A stretch of DNA of 64,000 nt from Devosia litorisediminis (GTDB lineage Bacteria; Pseudomonadota; Alphaproteobacteria; Rhizobiales; Devosiaceae), in contig NZ_JAGXTP010000001.1 of the NCBI RefSeq assembly GCF_018334155.1, positions 62,001 through 126,000 on the forward strand, read 5' to 3'. Below, in pieces: positions 1-9,512 of this stretch. Both the position numbers and the translations under genes were made by a program. Under the pieces are notes generated by a model that ran no database searches, was not told the origin of the DNA, and saw only the letters and a program-made list of their open reading frames with translations. Position 1 is the stretch's first letter; the number at the start of each line of letters is the position of its first letter.

Positions 1-7
1 GCCCACC

Positions 8-643
8 ATGCCGCAAGATACCGCTGCCCTTCGTTCCATCCTGTCGCTGGCCCCCGTTGTGCCGGTGATCATTCTTGACGATGTCAGCCAGGCGCGGCCA
101 TTGGCCGAGGCGCTGGTTGCCGGTGGGCTACCCATTCTGGAAGTGACGCTGCGAACGCCAAATGCGCTCAAGGTGATGGAAGAGATGGGCAAGGTTGAGG
201 GCGCCATTGTTGGTTCGGGTACGGTGCGCAGCGCGCTGCATATGAAGCAGTCGGTTGATGCCGGTTGTCAGTTCATGGTGTCGCCTGGCATTTCGCCGCG
301 CATTCTGGACGCCGCCGACGATATCAGCATTCCACTGCTGCCCGGTATTGCAACGCCAAGCGAAGCGATGACGGCTGCAGAGCGGGGCTATGGCTTTCTC
401 AAGTTCTTCCCGGCCGAAGCCAATGGCGGTGCGCCGGTGCTCAAGGCCTTTGCCTCGCCGCTGGCCGATATCACTTTCTGCCCCACCGGCGGTATCGATC
501 CTGCCAAGGCCAAGGTCTATCTGGGCCTGCCCAATGTGATCTGCGTGGGCGGGTCCTGGATCATGCCTGCCGACGCGCTGGCTTCCAATGACTGGGGCCG
601 CATCGAAGTGCTGGCCCGCGAAGCCAGTCAGCTGCGCGGCTAG
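8..643 (+). CDS. eda: 2-dehydro-3-deoxyphosphogluconate (KDPG) aldolase
   Basis: Cytoplasmic class I aldolase that splits KDPG into pyruvate and glyceraldehyde 3-phosphate, the last step of the Entner-Doudoroff pathway. The 211-residue protein has the normal family length. It shows the substrate-site glutamate in LEVTLRT (about residue 45) and the Schiff-base lysine in GFLKFFPAE (about residue 133), followed by the phosphate-binding segment CPTGGI. The start is the first ATG in the window, and only seven bases lie upstream, so its ribosome site and any earlier operon partner (for example edd or a sugar kinase) cannot be seen. Its stop lies 33 bases before the likely modA start, but a functional link to molybdate uptake is not expected. 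A 4-hydroxy-2-oxoglutarate aldolase side activity is common in the family. Confidence 0.93.
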   Translation: MPQDTAALRSILSLAPVVPVIILDDVSQARPLAEALVAGGLPILEVTLRTPNALKVMEEMGKVEGAIVGSGTVRSALHMKQSVDAGCQFMVSPGISPRILDAADDISIPLLPGIATPSEAMTAAERGYGFLKFFPAEANGGAPVLKAFASPLADITFCPTGGIDPAKAKVYLGLPNVICVGGSWIMPADALASNDWGRIEVLAREASQLRG

Positions 644-676
644 TTGAATGCGCCTGCCCGTGGTGCATTTGAATCC

Positions 677-1441
677 ATGAGCATCGCTCCGCGTAGGATC
701 GCGGCGGTCATTGGGCTTGTTGTCGGTCTTGCGCTGCCCGGTGCCGTTCGCGCCGAGACGGTGCATGTTGCGGTTGCCGCCAACTTTACGGCCGTGGCTG
801 AACAATTGGCCCTCCTGTTTGCCGCCGAAACAGACCATCACCTGGTCTATAGTTTCGGGGCAACCGGCCAACTCTACGCCCAGATCAGCCAAGGCGCGCC
901 CTATGCGGTGCTCCTGGCTGCCGATGCGGCACGACCCAGCCGGGCCATTGCCGAAGGCTTTGGCGTGGCGGGAACACAGTTCACCTATGCAGTTGGTGCG
1001 CTGGCGCTCTATAGCCGATCGATGGATGTGGGTGACGGGGCGGCTTTGTTGCGTTCCGGTGGGTTCAACAAGCTTGCCATGGCCGATCCACAATCGGCGC
1101 CCTATGGTCTGGCCGCCCAGCAGGCACTTGATCGTCTGGGGTTAACGGCGGCGCTGGCGCCAAAACTGGTAATCGGACAAAATATCACCCAGACGTTGCA
1201 GTTTGTTGAAAGCGGCAACGCAGAAGCCGGGTTCGTCGGGCTGAATCAGGTGGCGGGCAAAACGGGTATCTGGATTGTGCCAAAAGGGCTCTACGAGCCC
1301 ATTGCACAGGACGCGGTATTGCTTAACCCCGGGCGCGACAGCGCAGCGGCGCGGGCATTTCTGGCCTTCCTGCGCAGCGAGACGGCCCATCGTGTGATAG
1401 AAGCGGCGGGCTATGACTTCAGCAGTGGACCGCCGCAATGA
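677..1441 (+). CDS. modA: molybdate ABC transporter periplasmic binding protein
   Basis: Periplasmic receptor that binds molybdate (or tungstate) and passes it to the ModB permease. I choose ATG 677 because it starts a classic signal peptide (basic MSIAPRR, hydrophobic core, cleavage after AVRA) leading into ETVHVAVAANFT, the usual ModA mature start. A TTG at 644, directly after the eda stop, would add eleven residues. Ligand-contact regions typical of ModA are present: AANFT, FGATGQLYAQI and the segment around residue 140 (DPQSAPYG). The mature length fits the family. The gene overlaps modB by four bases (ATGA), so the two are translationally coupled. No ATPase gene follows, which is unusual for this system. 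Confidence 0.92.
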   Translation: MSIAPRRIAAVIGLVVGLALPGAVRAETVHVAVAANFTAVAEQLALLFAAETDHHLVYSFGATGQLYAQISQGAPYAVLLAADAARPSRAIAEGFGVAGTQFTYAVGALALYSRSMDVGDGAALLRSGGFNKLAMADPQSAPYGLAAQQALDRLGLTAALAPKLVIGQNITQTLQFVESGNAEAGFVGLNQVAGKTGIWIVPKGLYEPIAQDAVLLNPGRDSAAARAFLAFLRSETAHRVIEAAGYDFSSGPPQ

Positions 1442-2118
1442 ATCTGGCTGAGCTATGGCCGCCGATCAGCGTGACGCTGAGTCTGGCCAGTATCAATACG
1501 CTGATCCTGTTGCTGGTGGGCACGCCGATTGCCTGGTGGCTGGCGCGTAGCAGGAGCCGTTATCGTGAACTGGTTGGCGCGCTGGTGGCCATGCCGCTGG
1601 TCTTGCCGCCAACCGTGCTGGGTTTTTATCTGCTGATAGCGCTTGGTCCTGATGGCCCGGGTGGCTGGATCGCCGGCCTGTGGGGCGGGCGCACGCTGGC
1701 CTTTTCCTTCACCGGTCTGGTTATCGGTTCATTCTTTTATTCACTGCCCTTCATGGTCCAGCCGCTGCGCAATGGATTTGCCGCCATTGGGGATGATCCG
1801 CTTGAAGCCGCATCAAGCCTTGGCGCGAGCAATTGGCAACGCTTCTGGCGGGTGGCGCTGCCCTTGGCGCGGTCGGGCTATATCACAGGCGCTGTGATGA
1901 CCTTTGCCCACACGGTGGGGGAGTTTGGCGTAGTCCTGATGATTGGCGGCAATATCCCGGGGCAGACCAAGGTCACGGCCATTGCGCTTTATGACTATGT
2001 CGAGCGCCTGCAATGGGGGCAGGCGCATATATTGGCGCTGGGCATGGTGGTCTTCGCCTTCGTGGTCATTGCGGTGACGCTGACGATTGATCGACGCATC
2101 AATGTGCCCATGCCCTAG
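1438..2118 (+). CDS. modB: molybdate ABC transporter permease
   Basis: Inner-membrane permease of the ModABC importer; 226 residues, normal length, about five to six hydrophobic segments. The cytoplasmic EAA loop that contacts the ATPase is intact (EAASSLGASNWQRFWRVALP), so a ModC-type ATPase should exist somewhere. The start ATG overlaps the modA stop. The stop TAG at 2116-2118 shares the palindrome CTAG with the stop of ligD on the opposite strand, so nothing can follow modB here and modC is absent from this locus. Confidence 0.93.
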   Translation: MNLAELWPPISVTLSLASINTLILLLVGTPIAWWLARSRSRYRELVGALVAMPLVLPPTVLGFYLLIALGPDGPGGWIAGLWGGRTLAFSFTGLVIGSFFYSLPFMVQPLRNGFAAIGDDPLEAASSLGASNWQRFWRVALPLARSGYITGAVMTFAHTVGEFGVVLMIGGNIPGQTKVTAIALYDYVERLQWGQAHILALGMVVFAFVVIAVTLTIDRRINVPMP

Positions 2119-4688
2119 TCGGCTTGGGTGACGGCTTTGAGCATGGGCTTGGTGATGGACTGGGTGATCTCGAAATAGTCTGTCCATGGGTCAGCTTCAC
2201 TGGCGCATTCGGCGGCAGCGGCGAGCGTAAACTGGTTGGCGGACTTGACGTTCTGCAGCTCATCCCAGCTCACGGGCACGGCAACTGGAGCGCCTTCGCG
2301 GGAGCGGCTGGACCAGGGGGCGATCGCCGTCGAACCGCGTTCATTACGCAGATAGTCGATAAACAGCTTACCCTTGCGCTTGGCCTTGCTCATGGTGGCG
2401 ATGTAGCGATCGGGCTGGTCGTCGGCCAGTCGTTGCGCCAGACCCTTGCAGAAGGCTTTCACCTCGGGCCACGCAACCCTTGGTGTCAGCGGGGCAATGA
2501 CATGTACCCCCTTGCCGCCGGACACCAGCGGGTAACTTTTGAGCCCCAGGGCATTGAGCACGTCGCGTATATCGGTGGCCGCTGCGCGCACATCGGCAAA
2601 GCCGAGCCCTTCATCGGGATCAATGTCAAAGATGATGCGCTCGGGCTTTTCGACATCCTTGTTGCGTGCCCCCCAGAGATGCCATTCGAGCACGTTCATC
2701 TGCGTGCCCGCGATCAGGCCGGCCAGATCGTCGATATAGAAATAGTCTTCCTTGCTACCGTCCTTTTCGGTGATCAGCAGCGACTTCATGGCGTCCGGGA
2801 AGCCGCCCGTGTCGTGTTTCTGGAAGAAGCAGTAGTTGGCACGACCCTGTGGGCAGCGCAGCAGGCTGAGCGGACGGTTGGCGACGTAGGGCAACATGCG
2901 TTCAGCGACCGCAGCGTAATAGGCAACCAGTTCGGCCTTGGTTACGCCCTGTCCGGGATAGACCACCCGATCAGGGCTGGTCAGGCGGACAGCGGCCTTG
3001 TCAGCAGCGGCGCTACCCGCCTTGGCGTTCAGTAGCGCAGTCTCAGGCCGATCGGTCGGTTTTTCCAGTGTGACGTCCTTGGCGGATTTGTCTTCGCGCA
3101 GGCCCAGAAACGAGGGATGGCGCAGAATCCCGTCCGGGGTAAACTCCGCATAGCCGATTTCCGCCACCAGCTCTGGCGTGATCCAGCGGGCATTGCGGGC
3201 GATGGGTTTGGGCACTTGGGCGAAAGGGCTGGTCTTGCGGCTGCGGCTGTCGAGCTGGCGCTGCAACTCTTCTGCGACATCGACACTGAACCCGGTACCG
3301 ACACGACCGCGATAGGTCAGCTTGCCATCATCCCAAGTGCCCAAGAGCAAGGAGGCGAAGGTCTTCTTCTTTGACGAAGGCGACCAGCCCGCGATGACAA
3401 ATTCCTGCCGCCGCGCGCATTTGATCTTGAGCCAGTTGCGATTGCGATCGCTGCGATAGGGAGCATCAGCCTGCTTGGCGATAATGCCCTCATGGTTCTC
3501 GCGACATAGGGCGTCGAGTACCTTTTGACCATTGCCCGTGACATGAGTGGAGAGTTGCACGAGCGAAGATGTATCGATGGTACCAAGTAGTGCTTCTAGC
3601 CGCCGCTTGCGCTCGGTGAGCTTGAGTTTGGCAGTGTCCTCGCCATTTTCTTCAATCAGATCAAAGGCGAAGAAGGTCAGCGGACCGCCATCGGACAGAC
3701 GCTGTTTGAGGGTGGAGAAATCGGTGCGCCCCTTGCTGTCAAAGGCGCAGAGCTCGCCATCGATCAGCGCCGTACCCTTGGTGATGCGGCTCAGGGGCGG
3801 GACGATGGTGGCGAACTGGTCGGTCCAGTCCTTGCCGTTGCGGGTAAACAGCCGGACCTGATCGCCAGCTATCGCGGCCTGACAGCGATAGCCGTCATAT
3901 TTCATCTCGAACACCCAATCATTGCCTTCGGGCACCTCGCTGCTCAGCGTCGCGAGCTGCGGCGGGCGAAACTCGGGCAGTTGGCCTGACTTGCCGCTCT
4001 TGGGCATGTTGGGTGCGGGATTGTCGACGGCCTTGTCGGGGTCAGAGTGCCAGACGGCATCAGCCTTGGTCTTGGTGGTCTTTTTGGGTTTGAGGCCCTT
4101 TGCGATTCCCGCCATATCGCGCCCGGTCGAGACTGATCTTGTGAAGCGAGTGGTAAGCGTTTCTTCGTTCCTTGCCTGCTCATCGCGGTGTTTGATCAGG
4201 AGCCAGTTCTGGCGAGCGGGACCCGATTTGCGCTTGGTGTCGCGGCCCTTCATGTGAACCAGAACCCATTCGCCCTTCATGCGCTGACCATGCAGGCGCA
4301 TTTTCAGGTCGCCGCCCTCCAGCGCTTCATGTGGGTCGCCAATGGGCTCCCAGGTACCCTGATCCCAGAGCATCACGGTGCCGCCGCCATACTCGTCGGG
4401 GGGGATCGTGCCTTCAAAATCACCATAGGCGAGGGGGTGATCTTCGACGCGAACGGCAAGCCGCTTGTCACTGGGGTTGTCGGAAGGTCCCTTGGTCACA
4501 GCCCAGCTTTTGAGTACGCCATCAAGCTCGATGCGGAAATCATAGTGCAGCCGCGTTGCATCATGTTTCTGGACCACGAAGCGGTGGCCACCGGCAGCTA
4601 CGGCGCTCTGGCCTGAGGGTTCCTGCGTCTTGGTGAAGTCGCGCTTGGCCTGATAGTCCTTGAGCAGCGTGTCGGCTTTGCTGGCCAT
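2115..4688 (-). CDS. ligD: multifunctional non-homologous end-joining DNA ligase D
   Basis: ATP-dependent ligase of bacterial non-homologous end joining; it trims, fills and seals double-strand breaks held by Ku. At 857 residues all three domains are present in the order phosphoesterase (about 35-190, with HDATRLHYDFR and the DEYGGG loop), ligase (about 245-530, nucleotidyl lysine K263 in EMKYDGYR) and polymerase/primase (about 565-845, metal-binding D688 and D690 in IIFDIDPDEG). This order is common in proteobacterial LigD. The start ATG lies three bases after the ku stop, so ku and ligD form one operon. The 3' end overlaps modB by four bases. No obvious truncation or missing catalytic residue. 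Confidence 0.97.
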   Translation of the reverse strand: MASKADTLLKDYQAKRDFTKTQEPSGQSAVAAGGHRFVVQKHDATRLHYDFRIELDGVLKSWAVTKGPSDNPSDKRLAVRVEDHPLAYGDFEGTIPPDEYGGGTVMLWDQGTWEPIGDPHEALEGGDLKMRLHGQRMKGEWVLVHMKGRDTKRKSGPARQNWLLIKHRDEQARNEETLTTRFTRSVSTGRDMAGIAKGLKPKKTTKTKADAVWHSDPDKAVDNPAPNMPKSGKSGQLPEFRPPQLATLSSEVPEGNDWVFEMKYDGYRCQAAIAGDQVRLFTRNGKDWTDQFATIVPPLSRITKGTALIDGELCAFDSKGRTDFSTLKQRLSDGGPLTFFAFDLIEENGEDTAKLKLTERKRRLEALLGTIDTSSLVQLSTHVTGNGQKVLDALCRENHEGIIAKQADAPYRSDRNRNWLKIKCARRQEFVIAGWSPSSKKKTFASLLLGTWDDGKLTYRGRVGTGFSVDVAEELQRQLDSRSRKTSPFAQVPKPIARNARWITPELVAEIGYAEFTPDGILRHPSFLGLREDKSAKDVTLEKPTDRPETALLNAKAGSAAADKAAVRLTSPDRVVYPGQGVTKAELVAYYAAVAERMLPYVANRPLSLLRCPQGRANYCFFQKHDTGGFPDAMKSLLITEKDGSKEDYFYIDDLAGLIAGTQMNVLEWHLWGARNKDVEKPERIIFDIDPDEGLGFADVRAAATDIRDVLNALGLKSYPLVSGGKGVHVIAPLTPRVAWPEVKAFCKGLAQRLADDQPDRYIATMSKAKRKGKLFIDYLRNERGSTAIAPWSSRSREGAPVAVPVSWDELQNVKSANQFTLAAAAECASEADPWTDYFEITQSITKPMLKAVTQAD

Positions 4689-4691
4689 GGA

Positions 4692-5543
4692 TCAACTGGC
4701 TTTCTTGCGCGGCGCGCTCTTGGCCGGTGTTTTTTTCTTGCCGCCGGAGCTGCCTTCAAGGCTCGATTTGAGCGCTGCCATCAAATCCACGACATTGGAG
4801 CCGCTGGGTGCAGCCTCGTCGGGCTCATCCTTGGTGGACACCTTTTTGCTCTTGGATTTCAGCTTGGTGGCGATCAGCTCGCGCAGGGCGGCCTGATAGT
4901 GGTCCTTGAACACGCCCGCGTCGAAGGGCGCTGTCTTTTTCTCGATCAGGGCGGTTGCAACTTCGAGCAGTTCGGCGTCGGCCTTCTTTGCCGAGATTTC
5001 GGCAAAATACGGATCAGCTTTGCGCAATTCCTCCTCGTAGTGGAGGGTTTCAAGCAGCAGGCCCGTGCCGGTTGGCTTGATGGCAACCAGATATTCCTTG
5101 CCGCGCAGGGCCAGCTGACCGAGCCCGACCTTTTCGCTGGCCCGCAAGGCATCGCGGATGACGCGGAAGGCATCTTCGGCCAGATCGTCAGCGGGAACGA
5201 TGAAATAGGGTTTATCAAAATAGATCGGATCGATTTCGCATGCGCCGACAAACTGCGTCAGTTCCAGGGTCTTGCGCGTGTCGAGTTTGACCGCGTCAAT
5301 TTCCTCATTGCTGAGCAGGACATAGTCGCCCTTCTCGTACTCAAAGCCCTTCATGATCTCGTCCTTGTCGACGGGACCGACGCCCGCCACTACTTTTTCG
5401 TAGTGGATTGGCTTGCCCGTCGGCTCATGGATCTGGCGGAAGCTGGGCTTGGCGCTCGACTTTGTCGCTGTGTAAAGCTCCACGGCAATGGAGACTAGGG
5501 AGAGGCGCAACTGGCCTTTCCAGATGGGACGTGACGCTGGCAT
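4692..5543 (-). CDS. ku: non-homologous end-joining protein Ku
   Basis: Homodimeric ring protein that binds DNA ends and recruits LigD. The reading frame stays open far upstream, but the family begins at ATG 5543 ([19 protein letters not shown]), giving 283 residues, a normal length. The Ku core spans about residues 5-195 and is followed by a basic lysine-rich tail (KLKSKSKK and [15 protein letters not shown]), usual for DNA-binding bacterial Ku C-termini. An EcfG-type promoter lies 34-59 bases upstream of the start, so the operon is probably under the general stress response. The Shine-Dalgarno match before the start is weak. Confidence 0.96.
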   Translation of the reverse strand: MPASRPIWKGQLRLSLVSIAVELYTATKSSAKPSFRQIHEPTGKPIHYEKVVAGVGPVDKDEIMKGFEYEKGDYVLLSNEEIDAVKLDTRKTLELTQFVGACEIDPIYFDKPYFIVPADDLAEDAFRVIRDALRASEKVGLGQLALRGKEYLVAIKPTGTGLLLETLHYEEELRKADPYFAEISAKKADAELLEVATALIEKKTAPFDAGVFKDHYQAALRELIATKLKSKSKKVSTKDEPDEAAPSGSNVVDLMAALKSSLEGSSGGKKKTPAKSAPRKKAS

Positions 5544-5576
5544 GGCGGGCTCGCTGGTCTGACGACTTTTGCCAAT

Positions 5577-5602
5577 AACGAGTCCGATTGGGCCTTTGTT
5601 CC
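5577..5602 (-). promoter_or_regulatory. EcfG-type (general stress sigma) promoter of ku-ligD
   Basis: Read on the minus strand: GGAAC (5602-5598), 17 bases, then CGTT (5580-5577). This is an exact match to the EcfG/RpoE2 consensus GGAAC-N16/17-CGTT of alphaproteobacteria. Transcription would start near 5570, leaving a leader of roughly 27 bases before the Ku ATG. Confidence 0.7.
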
Positions 5603-5675
5603 GCCGCGGTCGGCGTTGCGCGTGCCTCAAGACGCCCATAAGGTCTCGGCAAAATGCGGCATGGGAGAATCGAGA

Positions 5676-6659
5676 ATGGACAGTTTCGGGTTGGACGGCC
5701 TCAGCATCACGCTGATTGGTCTGGGTATTCTGGCATTGCTGGTACTGTTTGCCGGTGCCAAGATCGTACCGCAGGGCTACAACTTCACCATTGAGCGGTT
5801 CGGCAAATATACCCGTACTCTCAGGCCCGGCCTGAACCTGATCGTGCCGTTCATCGATGCCATCGGCAAGCGCATCAATGTGATGGAGCAGGTGCTCGAT
5901 GTGCCCCATCAGGAAGTGATCACCCGCGACAATGCCTCGATCACGGCCAATGGCGTGACCTTTTACCAGATACTGGATGCGGCAGCGGCGGCCTATGAGG
6001 TCTCCAACCTTGAAAACGCCATTCTCAACCTGACCATGACCAACATCCGCACGGTGATGGGCTCGATGGATCTGGATCAGTTGCTGTCCAATCGCGACGA
6101 GATCAATCAGCGCCTGCTTGGGGTGGTTGATGCGGCCGTATCGCCCTGGGGTGTCAAGATCACCCGCATCGAGATCAAGGATATCGACCCGCCCAAGGAT
6201 CTGGTGGATTCCATGGGGCGTCAGATGAAGGCTGAGCGTGAAAAGCGTGCGGCTATTCTGGAAGCTGAGGGCCGTCGTCAGAGTGCGATCCTGCAGGCGG
6301 AAGGCGCCAAGCAGGCCCAGGTTCTTGAAGCCGAGGGCCGCAAGGAAGCCGCCTTCCGCGATGCTGAAGCGCGCGAGCGTTCGGCTGAAGCCGAAGCCAA
6401 GGCGACCCAGGTGGTGAGCGAGGCCATCGCCTCGGGCAGTGTGCAGGCGATCAACTATTTCGTCGCCAATAACTATATCAAAGCACTGGAATCCATCGCC
6501 AAATCGCCGAACCAGAAGCTGCTGATGATGCCGATGGAAGCGGCCAGCGTCATCGGGGCTATTGGCGGCATCGCTGAAATCGCCAAGGAAACCTTCGGTG
6601 ACAAGGGACAAGCCGCGGCACGTCCGGGTCGTCCACCCTCGGCAGGGTCGGCGCAATAG
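5676..6659 (+). CDS. SPFH/Band 7 (stomatin/paraslipin-like) membrane protein
   Basis: Membrane scaffold protein of the stomatin/prohibitin superfamily, thought to organise lipid domains and membrane proteases together with NfeD. From ATG 5676 (ribosome site GGGAG eight bases upstream) it has 327 residues: one N-terminal transmembrane segment (about 8-30), the SPFH domain (about 30-190, with [10 protein letters not shown] and [13 protein letters not shown]), then an Ala/Glu-rich coiled coil with three near-repeats of the type [11 protein letters not shown] (about 205-260), and a short disordered tail. A start at 5661 would add five residues. The nfeD gene follows six to nine bases later, the usual pairing. 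It is divergent from ku. Confidence 0.9.
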   Translation: MDSFGLDGLSITLIGLGILALLVLFAGAKIVPQGYNFTIERFGKYTRTLRPGLNLIVPFIDAIGKRINVMEQVLDVPHQEVITRDNASITANGVTFYQILDAAAAAYEVSNLENAILNLTMTNIRTVMGSMDLDQLLSNRDEINQRLLGVVDAAVSPWGVKITRIEIKDIDPPKDLVDSMGRQMKAEREKRAAILEAEGRRQSAILQAEGAKQAQVLEAEGRKEAAFRDAEARERSAEAEAKATQVVSEAIASGSVQAINYFVANNYIKALESIAKSPNQKLLMMPMEAASVIGAIGGIAEIAKETFGDKGQAAARPGRPPSAGSAQ

Positions 6660-6668
6660 GAGGCGGTG

Positions 6669-7121
6669 ATGCAGATCGTTGATCTGATTGTTGCCAATGG
6701 ACACTGGTCCTGGATTGTTGGCGGATTGGTCTTGCTGGGCCTCGAACTCGTTCTGCCGGGCGGGTTTTTGCTGTGGATGGGCATTTCGGGGATCATTACC
6801 GGGTTGCTCACCATGGTGCAGCCCATGCCGTGGCCGCTGCAGTGGCTGATCTTTGGCGGTCTGAGCCTGCTGACAACCTTTGCTTGGGTGCGCTGGAGCC
6901 GCAATCGGCCCACACCGACCGATCGTCCCTTTCTAAATAGGCGCGCTGACCATTTTATCGGGCACGAGACAGTGCTGGAGCAGGCTATTGCCCAGGGCTA
7001 TGGCCGGGTGGTGCTGGGGGATACGGTCTGGCGGGTATCGGGGCCCGAACTGCCTGTCGGGCAGCGCGTGCGGATCGTGGGGAGCGATGGGGCGGTGCTC
7101 AAGGTCGAGGCGATCTCTTAG
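6669..7121 (+). CDS. NfeD family membrane protein
   Basis: Small partner of SPFH proteins. It has 150 residues from ATG 6669, with AGGAGG ending about four bases upstream; a GTG at 6666 lies too close to that site. Two or three hydrophobic segments fill the first 75 residues (IVGGLVLLGLELVLPGG is typical for the family), followed by a soluble OB-fold domain containing GDTVWRVSGPELPVGQRVRIV. This is the short NfeD1b type without the ClpP-like protease domain. It is translated together with the SPFH gene. The exact role is unknown; a part in membrane quality control is inferred from the family. Confidence 0.88.
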   Translation: MQIVDLIVANGHWSWIVGGLVLLGLELVLPGGFLLWMGISGIITGLLTMVQPMPWPLQWLIFGGLSLLTTFAWVRWSRNRPTPTDRPFLNRRADHFIGHETVLEQAIAQGYGRVVLGDTVWRVSGPELPVGQRVRIVGSDGAVLKVEAIS

Positions 7122-7237
7122 CGTCGGGCAAGTCTTCGTTAACCATAAGATGGAAAGATCGCCACGCCTCGGACAATTGCGTCCGCAGGTGTCGATCGGT
7201 ACGCCGATTGCCTGTTCACTGGCTGGCGGAGCGGAAC

Positions 7238-8518
7238 TTGTCCTTGCGGTTACGGCACACGATCTGGCGGGCTGGCGCCTTGTGCACATTGTGCCTGGCA
7301 GCGCCCGCTATCGCGCAATCGGATGTGTTTACCGGCGACGGGTCGCGTAGCGATAATGACCGGCTGACGCCGGGCATCTACCCCACTGACCCGGTGCTGG
7401 CCAATGGCAATTGGCTGCGCGAACCCCACGATCCGTTCTTCGATGTCGACTGGTCGGTGGCGCTGCGCGGCAGCTATACAAAATCCACCAGCGGCGAACG
7501 CTTTGATGTCCGCACAATTCCTTCGGTGACGCTAAGCCATACCGGCTCGCGCTCCAATGTGAGCGCTACCGGCAGTGCCGAAATCGTGCAGCCGATCAAT
7601 GGTCAGATTGATGTCAGCGCCCTGCGCCTGTCGGGTTCGCTTGGCTATGCGCTGGATAGTGACACGACACTGGATGCAGCGGGCCGCTTGTCGGTGACAC
7701 GTTCACAAGCAGGGACGCCGGGCGTCGCCAGCAATATCGAGGTTGCCCCCCTGACGATCAGCGGTGGCGGCGATCTGGGTGTGACGCGGCAATTCGGCAA
7801 GTTCAATGTCGGATTGACCGGCTCGGCTGATCGCACGGTTTATCAGGAGACGACCCTGAGCGATGGCACACGCGTCAACAATGCCGATCAGGACGCCTGG
7901 GCGCTCAACACAGGATTGCGGGTGGGCTTTCAGATCACGCCGATCTTTGAAGTGTTCGGCAGAGCCAGCGTTGGCCGCGATGTATTTGACGTGCAGTCGG
8001 CATCGCTGGGTCTCAAGCCCGACGCAACCACCAGCTTGCTTGAGGCTGGTGTGACGGGCAAGTGGAACGAGGTGCTCGAGGCAAGTGCATCGACGGGAGT
8101 GACGCTGCGACGGTTTGATGCGAGTAGCCTAGGTGAAGTGACCGCTCAGACCTACGACGCCTCGCTGACATTCCGGCCCGATCCGACCATCCAGATGACC
8201 GCAGGTCTGTCGACTACTGTAGCGCCTCCGGGCCCAAGCGGGTCAGGATCAACGCGCATTGGCTACGCAGCTGATGGTGAAGTCGCCTATACGGTCAATA
8301 GCTGGGTCGCCCTGCGCGCGCTCGCCAATTGGAGCAGTGCGAGCTATATCGGCAGCACTGACACCGAAACCGGTTATGGTTTCGGCGCCGGTGGTGACTA
8401 TAAGGTCAATGCCCATACCGCGCTGACTGCCGACTACAATTTCGACAAGTCAGACAGCTCGACCAACGGCCCGCAGGAGGCACACCAGGTCAGCGTCGGG
8501 ATTACGGTATCGCGCTGA
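7238..8518 (+). CDS. putative outer-membrane beta-barrel protein
   Basis: I do not recognise a named family. The frame opens at TTG 7208, but TTG 7238 has GGAG at the right distance (7228-7231, six bases) and begins a clean signal peptide ending AAPAIA|QSD, so I place the start there (426 residues). No ATG is available near the signal peptide. The mature protein is rich in Ser, Thr and Gly with alternating polar/hydrophobic strands, few charged runs and no internal hydrophobic helix, ending in HQVSVGITVSR, consistent with a beta-barrel of the BBP2 kind often annotated in Hyphomicrobiales. It is probably surface-exposed. Its stop is seven bases from the convergent galU stop. Confidence 0.7.
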   Translation: MSLRLRHTIWRAGALCTLCLAAPAIAQSDVFTGDGSRSDNDRLTPGIYPTDPVLANGNWLREPHDPFFDVDWSVALRGSYTKSTSGERFDVRTIPSVTLSHTGSRSNVSATGSAEIVQPINGQIDVSALRLSGSLGYALDSDTTLDAAGRLSVTRSQAGTPGVASNIEVAPLTISGGGDLGVTRQFGKFNVGLTGSADRTVYQETTLSDGTRVNNADQDAWALNTGLRVGFQITPIFEVFGRASVGRDVFDVQSASLGLKPDATTSLLEAGVTGKWNEVLEASASTGVTLRRFDASSLGEVTAQTYDASLTFRPDPTIQMTAGLSTTVAPPGPSGSGSTRIGYAADGEVAYTVNSWVALRALANWSSASYIGSTDTETGYGFGAGGDYKVNAHTALTADYNFDKSDSSTNGPQEAHQVSVGITVSR

Positions 8519-8525
8519 TACAGAC

Positions 8526-9416
8526 CTAGAGCTGGTCGCCAAAATCGAGATTGCGCAGTTCCTTGATGAAGCCGTCGCGGATATCGTCCCGGTCCAGGGC
8601 GAACAGCACATTGGCCGTCAAAAAACCCAGCTTTGAACCGCAGTCGAAGACCTTGCCTTCGTATTTTACCCCGGTGAAACGCTGCTCCTGCATCAGCACC
8701 TGCATGGCGTCGGTCAGCTGGATTTCTCCGCCAGCGCCCTTGGCCTGGTCGGCCAGCAGGTTAAAGATTTCCGGCTGCAGAATATAGCGACCCGAAATAA
8801 ACAGGTTCGATGGCGCCTCTTCACGCTTGGGCTTTTCGACCATGCCATTGATGGTGAAGCCGGTATCGGGGCCCTCCCCGCGCACGACTACGCCGTAGGA
8901 GGATACGTCTTCCCACGCGCACTCCTCCACGCCAATAACATTGCCGCCGTTCTGTTCGTCCTCATAGGCGTCGATCATCTGGCGCAGGACACCGGGCTGC
9001 GCGCGGAAGATCATGTCGGGCAGCAGAAGGGCAAAGGGGTTATTGCCGACGATCTCGCGGGCGCACCAGACAGCGTGTCCCAGACCCAGCGGTTCCTGCT
9101 GGCGGGTGAAGCTGCTGTGGCCGGCCGAAGGCAAATCCTTGCGGAGCTCGTCTAGAGCCTCGGTCTTGCCACGCGCTTCCAACGTGGTTTCGAGCTCGAA
9201 CTGGCGGTCGAAATGGTCTTCGATCACGCCCTTGTTGCGGCCGGTGACAAAGACAAAATGCTCAATGCCCGCTTCGCGCGCTTCATCGACCGCGTATTGA
9301 ATGAGCGGCCGGTCCACAACGGTCAGCATCTCCTTGGGCATTGCCTTGGTGGCGGGCAGGAATCGGGTTCCGAGACCGGCTACCGGAAATACGGCCGTTC
9401 TGACGCGTTTGGACAA
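8526..9416 (-). CDS. galU: UTP-glucose-1-phosphate uridylyltransferase
   Basis: Makes UDP-glucose from UTP and glucose 1-phosphate, supplying envelope polysaccharide synthesis and the GalE reaction. The 296 residues carry the nucleotide-binding signature [16 protein letters not shown] near the N-terminus and the conserved [20 protein letters not shown] segment. The start is TTG 9416, with GGAG eight bases upstream; no ATG precedes the conserved N-terminus. It is divergent from galE with a 96-base gap that must hold both promoters. That galE, which uses the same sugar nucleotide, lies next door supports the assignment. Confidence 0.95.
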   Translation of the reverse strand: MSKRVRTAVFPVAGLGTRFLPATKAMPKEMLTVVDRPLIQYAVDEAREAGIEHFVFVTGRNKGVIEDHFDRQFELETTLEARGKTEALDELRKDLPSAGHSSFTRQQEPLGLGHAVWCAREIVGNNPFALLLPDMIFRAQPGVLRQMIDAYEDEQNGGNVIGVEECAWEDVSSYGVVVRGEGPDTGFTINGMVEKPKREEAPSNLFISGRYILQPEIFNLLADQAKGAGGEIQLTDAMQVLMQEQRFTGVKYEGKVFDCGSKLGFLTANVLFALDRDDIRDGFIKELRNLDFGDQL

Positions 9417-9512
9417 AGGTATCTCTCCGTGCTGTTGACGAAAGTAAAGCTATCGCAATGCTTGTATAATATCACGACAGAAAATTTGGTTGCAAATGCA
9501 GAGGGCTAGGCA

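Noticed and set aside
5544..6704. N-terminal extension of the Ku frame
   Set aside because: The frame is open but runs antisense through the SPFH gene; Ku similarity begins at [10 protein letters not shown], so the extension is not part of the protein.
7139..7146. CtrA-type half-site TTAACCAT upstream of the outer-membrane protein
   Set aside because: Only one half-site is present without the second TTAA at the right spacing, and it is about 90 bases from the start. One such word is expected by chance in 64 kb.
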